This document shows, piece after piece, positions 36,577 to 45,091 of a DNA stretch of 64,000 bases. Position 1 is the first letter of the stretch. Every line of letters begins with the position of its first letter. A program made the position numbers and the translations under genes. Under the pieces are notes generated by a model, which saw only the letters and a program-made list of their open reading frames with translations, was not told where the DNA came from and ran no database searches. The stretch comes from Candidatus Scybalocola faecigallinarum (GTDB lineage: Bacteria > Bacillota > Clostridia > Lachnospirales > Lachnospiraceae), in NCBI GenBank assembly GCA_018711005.1, contig DVIT01000016.1, positions 37,445-101,444 on the forward strand, in the 5' to 3' direction.

Positions 36577-37677
36577 ATGGGATTTTTAGACAGATTTAAA
36601 AAGGAGCCGGAAAAGACGCAAAAGCAGATTCTGGCGGAGGAAAAGGCTCAGGCAGCCGGTGTCCGGGCAAAGTCGGAAAATTTACTGGCAGTGATGAAAA
36701 AAGTCAATCTTTTTGATCCAACTGGACGGATTCCCAAGGAGGATGTGCAGCGTTACAAGGTTATCCTGGATAATTTATCTGACCGGTTGGATAAGGCTTC
36801 TGTCAGCGTCCTGGATACCCAGCGGATGGATGAGCAGATGGTATGGCTGACCGAGCATTTGGAAATCGCTGTCAGAGAGGGCAGAGGTGATACGGCGGAG
36901 CGTATCATAAAAGCGCTGATGTATGGCGTAGGGAGAGGGCATGAGCCGATTCCGGCCAGTGACGCGTCAAAAGCGCCTCAGATCATTCGGGAACGTGAAG
37001 ATCGTCTGAACAAGTATATTACCACCGTAGAATTTTCAGAAAAGATTGATGAACGTACCCATAGTATTGAGATGCAGCAGGAACGTTATGATAAGGCCAA
37101 AGCTCAGTTTAAGGAAGCCTATGCTAAGGTCAAACAGGAAATGCGGGAAAATCCTCATTTGGTGGAGATGATCGACCAGTATGGGGAGAAGGTAAAAGAT
37201 ATTAATGTGGATGCTTTCAAGCTGGCCCTTAAATACAGAGAGACTCAGAAATTGTATAAAGATCTGGATATGCTGAAAAAACAGATGGCCGTTAATGAGA
37301 CAACCATCAATTCCTGTCTCAATATTATCCGCAGTGTGGAAAATGCTCTGACTGAGCTGGCAACGCCGGTGACGCAGGAAATGCAGGATCGTATCATCCA
37401 GCAGGAGGCACAGTTCCGCAATCATCTGGTAGAACTGCAGAAGCAGATCACAGAGCTGAACGATCTTAGCGATCGGTTTAATTATGCCATTGACGAGGTC
37501 TTCTCCTCACCTGTGATGGGTGATTATATCATCGATGCCGCGATGCGTTTCCAGGAAATGGAGGATGAACTGGCGGCAGAGGAAGCCGGACGGCAAAGAG
37601 GCAGGGAACTGATGCGGCAGCAGGAGCTGAATAATGAAAACAGTGAGAATCAAGAACAACGGATATTAAATTCATAA
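36577..37677 (+). CDS. Helical coiled-coil protein with PspA-like N-terminus
   Basis: 366 residues, nearly all helical. The start MGFLDRFKKEPEKTQKQ recalls the amphipathic N-terminus of PspA and of eukaryotic CHMP proteins, but the rest does not match PspA in length. Three long helical stretches (about 50-110, 150-235, 245-345) and an acidic, Gln-rich end (EEAGRQRGRELMRQQE) can be seen. AAGGAGA precedes the ATG by eight bases. It lies directly upstream of the two ESCRT-III-like genes and may be a third, larger subunit or a regulator of them. Confidence 0.65.
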   Translation: MGFLDRFKKEPEKTQKQILAEEKAQAAGVRAKSENLLAVMKKVNLFDPTGRIPKEDVQRYKVILDNLSDRLDKASVSVLDTQRMDEQMVWLTEHLEIAVREGRGDTAERIIKALMYGVGRGHEPIPASDASKAPQIIREREDRLNKYITTVEFSEKIDERTHSIEMQQERYDKAKAQFKEAYAKVKQEMRENPHLVEMIDQYGEKVKDINVDAFKLALKYRETQKLYKDLDMLKKQMAVNETTINSCLNIIRSVENALTELATPVTQEMQDRIIQQEAQFRNHLVELQKQITELNDLSDRFNYAIDEVFSSPVMGDYIIDAAMRFQEMEDELAAEEAGRQRGRELMRQQELNNENSENQEQRILNS

Positions 37678-37685
37678 GGGGGAGC

Positions 37686-38369
37686 ATGACCGTGAAAATG
37701 AAACCATTATTTCCCAAAAAAGAAAATGGCAGGACGTTTGCAGTTCAAAAAAAGGAAAAGCCTTCTGTAGATCAGCAGATCATGGAGACAGGGGTCCGTC
37801 TCAGAGGGCTGCAGAGAAAATACAGGATCATCATTGACCGGGAGCTGCGGGCTCTTCGGGGAAGCCGCGCCAGAAAGCAGGATAATCCCAAGGCTGTAAA
37901 CAATCTGAAAAATGCCTATTATTGTTTAACTATAGTCAATAAAGCTCAGGAGCGTCTTAGGGAGATTACGACCCTTCAGGAACTGAGTAAGGCGATGAAT
38001 GAAATGGGATCCGTACTGAAGCTGATGAATGTGGTGTCGGGAAAAACAGAAAAAGTGAAGACCCGTGCCCTTCAGAAAGGGATCCGGGGGCTGGAAAAAG
38101 CGACCGGAAAAGATGAGGGCGGTATGTCCAATTTCTTTCAGCAGCCGCTGGATACGCTGGTGGGCGATGATATTATTGAAAGCCTGCTGAATGGTAAGTC
38201 TCTGGAGGCATGTATGGATGAACAGGAGGGCATCCAGGTGGATCCTGAGGACGCAGTCCCTCTCAGTACAGAATATCTTCAGGAACTTGGAGAATTAGAA
38301 GAAATGCCGGAAGATCAGGATCCGGAACAGATCATAGCAGATATGGAAGAAATGATGCGCTATATGTAA
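37686..38369 (+). CDS. ESCRT-III-like small helical protein A
   Basis: 227 residues. The layout is that of ESCRT-III/Snf7 proteins: basic N-terminal half, long helical hairpin, and an acidic C-terminal half ending in a short amphipathic helix (DPEQIIADMEEMMRYM, 212-227). It shares LRGLQRKYR (39-47) and AMNEMGSVLKLMN (103-115) with protein B directly downstream, so the two are paralogues. The terminal helix would be in the place of a MIT-interacting motif, and a MIT-like domain starts the ATPase two genes on. GGGGGAG is upstream; the GTG at 37692 or ATG at 37698 could also be used. The ESCRT-III assignment is inference from layout, not from a search. Confidence 0.62.
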   Translation: MTVKMKPLFPKKENGRTFAVQKKEKPSVDQQIMETGVRLRGLQRKYRIIIDRELRALRGSRARKQDNPKAVNNLKNAYYCLTIVNKAQERLREITTLQELSKAMNEMGSVLKLMNVVSGKTEKVKTRALQKGIRGLEKATGKDEGGMSNFFQQPLDTLVGDDIIESLLNGKSLEACMDEQEGIQVDPEDAVPLSTEYLQELGELEEMPEDQDPEQIIADMEEMMRYM

Positions 38370-38382
38370 AGGAGAACAGCAT

Positions 38383-38937
38383 ATGTTTGGAAAATCCAGA
38401 CCTGATCCCAAAGCCCGGGAAACCGCCATCCTTCAGTGCCGGGTCAGCCTGCGCAAGCTGCAGGCGAAATACCGGGCCATGTTAGAGCGGGAGACGCGGA
38501 TCGCCCGGGAACTGCGGGCAAAAAACATGACCAGCCCCTCAAATGACACTAAAATTAAAATCAATTATTATATGCTCCGGGAGATTGATAAAACCATGGC
38601 CCGCTTGTCAGAAATGCAGGATACTGCTCAGTTAAATGAGGCTATGAATGAATTTGCCGCTGTACTGGCATCTGTGAATAAAATGTCCGCCAAAGTGGAT
38701 AAGGCGGATGGAAAGGCAATCTCTAAAAATATAGGAAAGATGAATCAGAAGGCAGCCAAAGAGGAAGAACAGCTTTCCCGTATCTTGAACAGAATGGAGA
38801 AAAATGCGGGCTTCATAGAGATGGAACAGGAGCCGGAAGCTATTGTGAATGAGCAGACAGAACCGGCAGAGACCATGTCAGAGTCGGTTATGGACGAGAT
38901 TAACCGGTATGTGGATGAAATGATTCGAACATTATAG
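38383..38937 (+). CDS. ESCRT-III-like small helical protein B
   Basis: 184 residues. Basic first half with the hairpin motifs LRKLQAKYR (23-31) and AMNEFAAVLASVN (87-99), shared with protein A. A basic region with Lys repeats follows (about 95-128), then an acidic linker and a final amphipathic helix ESVMDEINRYVDEMIRTL (167-184). Size, charge switch and terminal helix fit the ESCRT-III pattern. AAAGGAGAA lies six bases before the ATG; only 13 bases separate it from protein A. The Vps4-like gene follows 10 bases later. In known systems such proteins polymerise on membranes and are pulled apart by Vps4. Confidence 0.65.
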   Translation: MFGKSRPDPKARETAILQCRVSLRKLQAKYRAMLERETRIARELRAKNMTSPSNDTKIKINYYMLREIDKTMARLSEMQDTAQLNEAMNEFAAVLASVNKMSAKVDKADGKAISKNIGKMNQKAAKEEEQLSRILNRMEKNAGFIEMEQEPEAIVNEQTEPAETMSESVMDEINRYVDEMIRTL

Positions 38938-38947
38938 GGGGAATATT

Positions 38948-40249
38948 ATGGACGGATATATTGAGCGGATGCAGGCAAAGGAAAATCAGTGTCTGTCATT
39001 GATCCAGCAGGCGGATGATGTGCTTGCTGCCAATGATTTTCAGCCGTCAAAGGAGGAATGTATCTACATCCAAAAGGCGGCAAACCTGCGGTATGAGATG
39101 GCCCAGATGAGCGTGGGCGAAGAAAGGCTTTATCAGCAGAGAAAGCTCCAGGAACTGAATCAGAGGATTAAAAAGATCGTGAGGGCAATTAACCCGGAAC
39201 TGTACAGACAGATGCAGGAAAACCTGCTCCGCCAAAAAGCGGAAAAAGACGCTAAAAACAGGGATCCTAAGGCCATGGAAAAGCCAGCGGCAGGGGGGTC
39301 CGGCAATGGAAAGAAAAACAGTTCATCAGGGTCAGAGATATCGGATGAGACGGTGGAATCCTGGTTTAAAGAGGCGCCAAAACATTCTTTTGCCGATGTA
39401 TCCGGCATGGCTCAGCTAAAAGAACAGCTTCGGGAATGTATTGCCGACTCTCAGCTGAATCGGCTGAAAAGCTATCTGAAAATGGATCAGCTCCATTCTT
39501 ACTTTTTTATCGGCCCGCCCGGCTGCGGAAAAACCTATATTATTGAGGCATTTGCCCATGAATTGATGGATAAGGACTATAAATATCTCTCTTTAGTGGG
39601 GTCTGACATATTAAGCCGTTTTGTAGGCGAGGCGGAAAAGATTATTACCCGATTGTTTGAGGAAGCGGAAAAAAACGCGCCTTGCATTGTATTTATTGAT
39701 GAGGTGGACGGCGTCTGCAAAAACCGTTCCCAGCCCATGCTGCCTGAGTATGCCGCTTCCCTGACTACAGCGTTCCTGACCGGCTATAACCGGATCAACA
39801 GCTCCGATAAACCGATCATTTTTATAGGAGCAACCAATTACCCCAATCAGGTGGATAATGCTATGCTGGACCGTGTGGAACTGGTCCGTGTGCCATTTCC
39901 CGATCTGGAGGCCAGAACATTTTCCTTTGCAAAGCATTTTCAGGATATGTTTACTCTGGAGGATGACTTTACGTTCCAGGATATGGCAGCGGCTACGGAT
40001 ACCTATAACTACCGGGATATTAAGCGCCTGGTTTCCAGAATTAAAAATATGGTACTGAAAGATGTGATGCAGACCTATAAAGATGAGGAAAAAGCGGTCC
40101 ATGCCCTGGAAACAGGCGAATACCGTCTGACTCGCGAGATGTTTCAGAAAGGTCAGGAAAGCTGCCTGCCTACACCAAAAGAGGATATTATTAAAGAACT
40201 GGATGAGTGGGAAGAAAAATTTAAACGGAATATCAGTGACGAGGGATAA
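38948..40249 (+). CDS. Vps4-like AAA ATPase with MIT-like N-terminal domain
   Basis: 433 residues. Residues 1-80 form about three short helices, the size and place of the MIT domain of Vps4. A flexible Gly/Ser/Lys linker (about 100-130) leads to a single AAA domain of the Vps4/katanin/spastin group. FADVSGMAQLKEQL (148-161) opens it. Walker A is GPPGCGKT (189-196), the pore-loop region SRFVGEAEKII (223-233) parallels the SKWMGESEKLV of Vps4, Walker B is CIVFIDEVD (246-254), and sensor 1 is N297 in GATNYPNQ. It should be an active ring-forming unfoldase. The C-terminus lacks a Vps4-like final helix that I can recognise. Placed right after two ESCRT-III-like genes, it is their expected disassembly motor. 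Confidence 0.8.
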   Translation: MDGYIERMQAKENQCLSLIQQADDVLAANDFQPSKEECIYIQKAANLRYEMAQMSVGEERLYQQRKLQELNQRIKKIVRAINPELYRQMQENLLRQKAEKDAKNRDPKAMEKPAAGGSGNGKKNSSSGSEISDETVESWFKEAPKHSFADVSGMAQLKEQLRECIADSQLNRLKSYLKMDQLHSYFFIGPPGCGKTYIIEAFAHELMDKDYKYLSLVGSDILSRFVGEAEKIITRLFEEAEKNAPCIVFIDEVDGVCKNRSQPMLPEYAASLTTAFLTGYNRINSSDKPIIFIGATNYPNQVDNAMLDRVELVRVPFPDLEARTFSFAKHFQDMFTLEDDFTFQDMAAATDTYNYRDIKRLVSRIKNMVLKDVMQTYKDEEKAVHALETGEYRLTREMFQKGQESCLPTPKEDIIKELDEWEEKFKRNISDEG

Positions 40250-40429
40250 AATCAGCGCGCCTTTATGAGATGCGCTGATAAAACTCACATAGCCGGAAGA
40301 AACTGTCGGAAAAGATGATACGAAAGCTTTGTTTTCTGGCAGGGTCACCGGCTATATTCTTATTTCCAGACAAAAAGACCAAATAAATCTTTATAAAAAC
40401 CATGAGGCTGGAACGAATAAGGAGGACGT
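40250..40429. other. Gap between the Vps4-like gene and the first pseudokinase gene
   Basis: 180 bases without a gene. A hairpin ATCAGCGC/GCGCTGAT (40251-40279) lies directly after the stop, without a T-run. A second pair, TAGCCGG/CCGGCTA, spans about 40294-40354. No convincing promoter: TTGTTT and TATATT at 18 bp spacing (about 40329-40358) are the best pair. The downstream genes could be one transcript with the upstream half or a separate unit. Confidence 0.45.
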
Positions 40430-43400
40430 ATGGGACCAAATAAAGAAAAAACAGGAAGAAAAGTGATGGATGGGAGCCGTTTTCTTGCCCTTTACCGTCC
40501 GGTAGTGGAGGATCTGGCCAACCTGCATGCATCCGGACAGATTCATGAAAATATCAGGCTGGAGTCTGTAGATATTCGCGGTCATCTCCGGTTTTGTTTT
40601 CCGCTGACGGAGGATGCCGCAAAGAGTTATGATACAGATCAGGAGATTTTTGTTCATCTCCTGCCGCCAAATAAAAAAGACGGCAGCAGCCTACATGACG
40701 GCAGTGATGGAGCTGCCCATATAAGTCGAAGATCCCCGTATATTCCGCTGGAACAGATGATTTACGGAGAAACGGCGGATGCCAGATCCGATGTGTACAG
40801 TCTGTGCGCTGTCTTATATCAGCTGATTACCGGGACAGAGCCGCCGGATATTCGAAAACGCATCGGCGGCGAGACACTGAAAAAACCGTCAGAGCTGGGT
40901 ATAGAGATTTCTCCTTCTCAGGAAGCGGCCCTGTTAAAAGGTCTGGAGGAATTGGGAAAGAACCGGTATGCCAACGGTGGAGAACTGTACCAGGCGCTGT
41001 ATGGGGCGGATCATAAGGAAGAAAAAGGCGAGGCTGTAAAGGCAAATACGAACAGGAAGAAAAATTATCTGCGCAGCGGATGGACTGTACAAGATGATGT
41101 GGAAGAGATCGAAGAACTGCGGACAATCACATTTCTGGATCACATTTCTCAGACTAAGGGGAAAAAATGGGACGTATCCGAGAAAAATGACGGCAGCGTG
41201 ATGGCCTGGCTGGAGGAAACGGATGGAGCGTTTGACCTGTATATCGGAAGCGATGGCGTGATCGCGGCAGGTAAGGATTGTACCGGGATGTTTAGTGGCT
41301 GTGTGAACTTGAAGCTTATTGATTTTGGCGGAAATTTTGATACCTCCAAAGTGACAGATATGTCTTATATGTTTGATGGCTGTGAGAAGCTAGAAGAATT
41401 GGATGTTAGCGGTTTTAATACTTCCCAGGTAACTATTATGGAAAATATGTTCTCGTATTGTTCTGCCTTGACTCGCCTGGATGTGAGCGGTTTTGATACT
41501 TCCAAAGTAACAAATATGACAGCTATGTTTGAAGACTGTGAGAAGCTGGAAGAACTGGATGTTAGCGGCTTTGATACTTCTCAGGTAGATATTATGGAAG
41601 ATATGTTTTATAATTGTTCCAGTCTGAAAAAGCTGGATTGGAAAGCCTTCGATATGTCCCAAGTAGAAGATTGTGCAAATATGCTGACAGGGACAAAATG
41701 GGAAGGCCAGGAAAGAAGTAAAAAAACAGAAAATATAAACATAGCAAACGAAACAACGGATAGAGAAAAAAGGGAAAAGAAGGAAAATTTTCTGCGCAGC
41801 GGGTGGACTGTAAAAAATGATGTGAAAGAAATCGAAAAGCTGAGAAGCGTTACATTTCTGGATCATATCCCTCAGACGAAGGTGAAAAAATGGGATGTGT
41901 CCGAGAAAAAAGACGGCAGCGTGCTGGCCTGGCTGGAGGAAAATGATGAGGGATATGATCTGTATATCGGAAGTGACGGCGTAATCATGGCAGGTGAGAA
42001 CTGTAGTGATATGTTTAGAGGCTGCAGTGTTTTAGAAGAAATAGATTTGAGCAACTTTGATACTTCCCGGGTGACAAATATGTCTGATATGTTTTTTAAA
42101 TGTTCCAATTTGATCAAACTGGATGTGAGCGGCTTTGATACTTCCCAGGTGACAGAGATGGATTTTATGTTTTGGAATTGTTCCAGTCTGACTAAATTGG
42201 ATGTGAGCGGCTTTGATACCGCCCAGGTGATTAACATGCAGAATATGTTTTCCTACTGTACCAATCTGGAAGAACTGGATGTTAGCGGTTTTGATACGTC
42301 CAACGTAGTTGATATGATGAATATGTTTTACAACTGTTCCAGCCTGATTCGCTTGGATGTCAGTGGTTTTGATACGTCCAGGGTTGAGAATATGAAATGC
42401 ATGTTCTCTATGTGCAGCGCTTTGGAGAAACTGGATGTGAGCGGCTTTAATACTTCCCGGGTGACAGATATGAGTTTTATGTTTGCTCAGTGTGCTAATC
42501 TGGAAGACTTAGATGTGAGCGGTTTTGATACTTCTCAAGTGACAGCTATGGAGTGGATGTTTGGTCTTTGCGCAAGACTGAAAAAGTTGGATTGGAAAAC
42601 CTTCGATATGTCAAGGGTAGAAGATTGTGCAAATATGCTGACAGGGACGAAATGGAAAGGTCAGGAAAGAAGTAAAAAAATAAAAAAGAAGGAAAATTTT
42701 CTGCGCAGCGGATGGATTGTAAAAAATGATGTGAAAGAAATCGAAAAGCTGCGAACCATTACATTCCTAGATTATATCCCTCAGACGAAGGTGAAAAAAT
42801 GGGATGTGTCTGAGAAAATGGATGGCAGTGTGCTGGCCTGGCTGGAAGAAAAAGATGGAGAATATGATTTGTATATCGGAAGCGATGGTGTGATCGTGGC
42901 AGGTGAGAGCTGCAGCAGTATGTTTAGTTACTGCAACGCTTTGGAGAAAGTGGATATGAGTGGTTTTGATACCTCCAGGGTGATAAATATGAATTACATG
43001 TTTTATAATTGTTCTAGTCTGATTAAATTGGATTTAAGCGGTTTTGATACTTCTCAGGTGACGACAATGTATAGTATGTTTAATAACTGCTTCAGTCTGG
43101 TAAGTCTGGATTTAAGTGGATTTGATACCTCTAAGGTAGAGAAAATGGGCAGGATGTTCTACAAATGTAGCACTTTGGAAGAACTGGATGTGAGCGGCTT
43201 TAATACTTCCAGGGTGATAGATATGAGTTACATGTTTTGCAGTTGTTCCAGCCTGACTAAACTGGATTTGAGTGGTTTTGATACTTCTAAAGTAACGAGA
43301 ATGACTAGTATGTTTGACGGATGTTCTAACCTGATTCGCTTGGATTTAACTGGTTTTGATACCTCACGGGTGGAGGATATGCGCTTTATGTTTTTCTGCT

Positions 43401-43585
43401 GCAGCGCTTTAAAAGAACTGGATGTGAGCAGCTTCGATACGTCCAGAGTAACTGATATGAGCTGTATGTTTTATAACTGCCGCAGTTTAAGCAAATTGGA
43501 TGTAAGTAATTTTGATACTTCCCGGGTGGAGAAGCAGCATCTTATGTTTTACAACTGTACAAGTCAGAAAAAGGTTTTGGGTTAG
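40430..43585 (+). CDS. Pseudokinase with three modules of DUF285/BspA-type repeats
   Basis: 1051 residues. Residues about 13-195 match the C-lobe of a Ser/Thr kinase (DARSDVYSLCAVLYQLITG, 117-135; SPYIPLEQ, 102-109, in the place of the APE motif). The catalytic loop reads IHEN instead of HRD, and there is no DFG and no N-lobe, so it cannot be an active kinase. Then follow three modules. Each opens with a cap (LRSGW, KKWDVSE, YDLYIGSDGVI) and carries 5, 8 and 8 units of a 26-residue DUF285/BspA-like repeat with core FDTSxVTxMxxMF. No signal peptide or anchor, unlike most BspA-like surface proteins. AGGAGG precedes the ATG. Probably a binding scaffold or receptor. Confidence 0.85.
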   Translation: MGPNKEKTGRKVMDGSRFLALYRPVVEDLANLHASGQIHENIRLESVDIRGHLRFCFPLTEDAAKSYDTDQEIFVHLLPPNKKDGSSLHDGSDGAAHISRRSPYIPLEQMIYGETADARSDVYSLCAVLYQLITGTEPPDIRKRIGGETLKKPSELGIEISPSQEAALLKGLEELGKNRYANGGELYQALYGADHKEEKGEAVKANTNRKKNYLRSGWTVQDDVEEIEELRTITFLDHISQTKGKKWDVSEKNDGSVMAWLEETDGAFDLYIGSDGVIAAGKDCTGMFSGCVNLKLIDFGGNFDTSKVTDMSYMFDGCEKLEELDVSGFNTSQVTIMENMFSYCSALTRLDVSGFDTSKVTNMTAMFEDCEKLEELDVSGFDTSQVDIMEDMFYNCSSLKKLDWKAFDMSQVEDCANMLTGTKWEGQERSKKTENINIANETTDREKREKKENFLRSGWTVKNDVKEIEKLRSVTFLDHIPQTKVKKWDVSEKKDGSVLAWLEENDEGYDLYIGSDGVIMAGENCSDMFRGCSVLEEIDLSNFDTSRVTNMSDMFFKCSNLIKLDVSGFDTSQVTEMDFMFWNCSSLTKLDVSGFDTAQVINMQNMFSYCTNLEELDVSGFDTSNVVDMMNMFYNCSSLIRLDVSGFDTSRVENMKCMFSMCSALEKLDVSGFNTSRVTDMSFMFAQCANLEDLDVSGFDTSQVTAMEWMFGLCARLKKLDWKTFDMSRVEDCANMLTGTKWKGQERSKKIKKKENFLRSGWIVKNDVKEIEKLRTITFLDYIPQTKVKKWDVSEKMDGSVLAWLEEKDGEYDLYIGSDGVIVAGESCSSMFSYCNALEKVDMSGFDTSRVINMNYMFYNCSSLIKLDLSGFDTSQVTTMYSMFNNCFSLVSLDLSGFDTSKVEKMGRMFYKCSTLEELDVSGFNTSRVIDMSYMFCSCSSLTKLDLSGFDTSKVTRMTSMFDGCSNLIRLDLTGFDTSRVEDMRFMFFCCSALKELDVSSFDTSRVTDMSCMFYNCRSLSKLDVSNFDTSRVEKQHLMFYNCTSQKKVLG

Positions 43586-43634
43586 ATGTAGTTTGGGAGT
43601 TATTGTTTTCTTTCAGATAATACTAGGAGGAAGT

Positions 43635-43668
43635 ATGGTGTCAGACAAAGAAAAAAAGGGAAAAAAAT
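43635..43668 (+). other. 11-codon start frame with A AAA AAG slippery heptamer before the second pseudokinase
   Basis: AGGAGG and an ATG at 43635 begin MVSDKEKKGKK and hit a TGA that overlaps the next ATG (43667) as ATGA. The zero-frame heptamer A AAA AAG is at 43652-43658. A -1 shift there joins the frame to the pseudokinase and restores the N-terminus seen in the paralogues. Reinitiation at 43667 is the alternative; a one-base deletion or sequencing error in the A-run is the null explanation. Confidence 0.6.
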
Positions 43669-45091
43669 GAATGGGAGCCGTTTTCTGGCGATGTATCGTC
43701 CAGTAGTTCAGGATCTGGCGATTTTGCATGCATCCGGACAGATTCATGGAAATATTAGCCCTGAAGCAGTAGATGTTCGCAGCCGTATCCGGTTTTGTTT
43801 TCCACTGACAGAGGAAGCGGCAAAGGGTTATGATACAAATCAGGAGATTTTTGTTCATCTCCTGCCGCCAAATAAAAAAGAGAACAGCAGTGAACATGAC
43901 GGCAGTATCAGAGACATACATATACGTCGAAGCCCTGCGTATATTCCTTTGGAACAGCTCATTGATGCGAAAAAGATAGACGCCAGGTCAGATGTATATA
44001 GTCTATGTGCAGTTTTATATTATCTCATTACAAAGACAGAACCTTTGGAAGTACAGGAACGCATCAGCGGAGCAGAGCTGAAAAAACCGTCAGAGATGGG
44101 GATAGAGATATCTTCCTCTCAGGAGGCGGCCCTGTTAAAAGGCTTGGAGGAAATGGGAAAGAACCGGTATGCTAACGGAGGTGAACTGTACCGGGCGCTG
44201 TATGGGGTAGCCTATGGTGAAAAAAAGGAAAAAGGTATACATAGAGAAAAAAGAAATCCGGATAGCCAAAAAACGGAGAGAAAGAAAAATTTTCTGCGTA
44301 GCGGATGGACTGTAAAAGATGATGTGAAAGAAATCGAAAAGCTGCGAAGTGTTACATTTCTGGATCATATTCCCCAGACGAAAGAGGAAAAATGGGACGT
44401 ATCTCAAGAAGAAGATGGCAGTGTGATGGCCTGGCTGGATGAGACTGATGGAGAGTATGACCTGTATATTGGAAGTGACAGCGTAATCGTAGCAGGGAAA
44501 AATTGTTCGTGGATGTTTCAGAACTGTAGTAACCTGAAGTCCATTACTTTTGATGAGAACTTTGACACTTCCGAGGTAATGGATATGAGCTACATGTTTT
44601 TCGGATGCAGCGCTTTAGAGGAATTAGATGTGAGAAGTTTTGATACTTCCCATGTGACAAGTATGAATTACATGTTTGCCAACTGTTCTAGGCTGAGCAG
44701 ATTGAAAGTGAGTGGCTTTGATACTTCTCGGGTAACTAGAATGTCTGGGATGTTTTCGGGATGTTCCAGATTGACCAAATTGAATGTAAGCAATTTTGAT
44801 ACCTCACAGGTGACCGATATGAGTTTCATGTTTTATAACTGTTCCAACCTAAGCAGACTGGATATAGAAGGTTTTGATACTTCACGGGTGAAGAAGATGA
44901 GAAGTATGTTCTATGGATGCAACGCTGTATTGAATGTGAGCGGCTTTGATACATCTAAGGTGACAGATGTTAGTCCCATGTTTAGTAACTGTGCTATAAA
45001 CGGGGCGATTCCCGGATCGAACAGACATAGTTTGAGAAATGCTTTTTATTCAGAAGATTACAGGAGGAAGTATGACATCAGAAAAAGATGA
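43667..45091 (+). CDS. Pseudokinase with one DUF285/BspA-type repeat module
   Basis: 474 residues from the ATG at 43667. Same architecture as the preceding gene but with one module of six repeats. The catalytic loop is IHGN in LHASGQIHGNISPEAVDV, so it too lacks the catalytic Asp, and the N-lobe is absent. DARSDVYSLCAVLYYLI and the cap LRSGWTVKDDVKEIEKL are intact. The C-terminus leaves the repeat pattern after NCAINGAIPGS, so the last unit is probably damaged or a cap. Its real start may be at 43635 through a frameshift. The next gene overlaps its last 20 bases. Confidence 0.82.
   Translation: MNGSRFLAMYRPVVQDLAILHASGQIHGNISPEAVDVRSRIRFCFPLTEEAAKGYDTNQEIFVHLLPPNKKENSSEHDGSIRDIHIRRSPAYIPLEQLIDAKKIDARSDVYSLCAVLYYLITKTEPLEVQERISGAELKKPSEMGIEISSSQEAALLKGLEEMGKNRYANGGELYRALYGVAYGEKKEKGIHREKRNPDSQKTERKKNFLRSGWTVKDDVKEIEKLRSVTFLDHIPQTKEEKWDVSQEEDGSVMAWLDETDGEYDLYIGSDSVIVAGKNCSWMFQNCSNLKSITFDENFDTSEVMDMSYMFFGCSALEELDVRSFDTSHVTSMNYMFANCSRLSRLKVSGFDTSRVTRMSGMFSGCSRLTKLNVSNFDTSQVTDMSFMFYNCSNLSRLDIEGFDTSRVKKMRSMFYGCNAVLNVSGFDTSKVTDVSPMFSNCAINGAIPGSNRHSLRNAFYSEDYRRKYDIRKR

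Noticed and set aside
37686..38937. Plain PspA/Vipp1 homologues
   Set aside because: Wrong length, no PspA signature, and paired as paralogues with a Vps4-like ATPase; the ESCRT-III-like reading fits better but remains unproven.
40250..40280. Terminator splitting the ESCRT-like cluster
   Set aside because: Hairpin present but no T-run on either strand.
40430..43585. Surface adhesin of BspA type
   Set aside because: No signal peptide, no cell-wall anchor and an N-terminal pseudokinase; surrounded by cytosolic proteins.
40430..45091. Active Ser/Thr kinases
   Set aside because: No glycine-rich loop, no VAIK Lys, no HRD Asp and no DFG in any of the six proteins.
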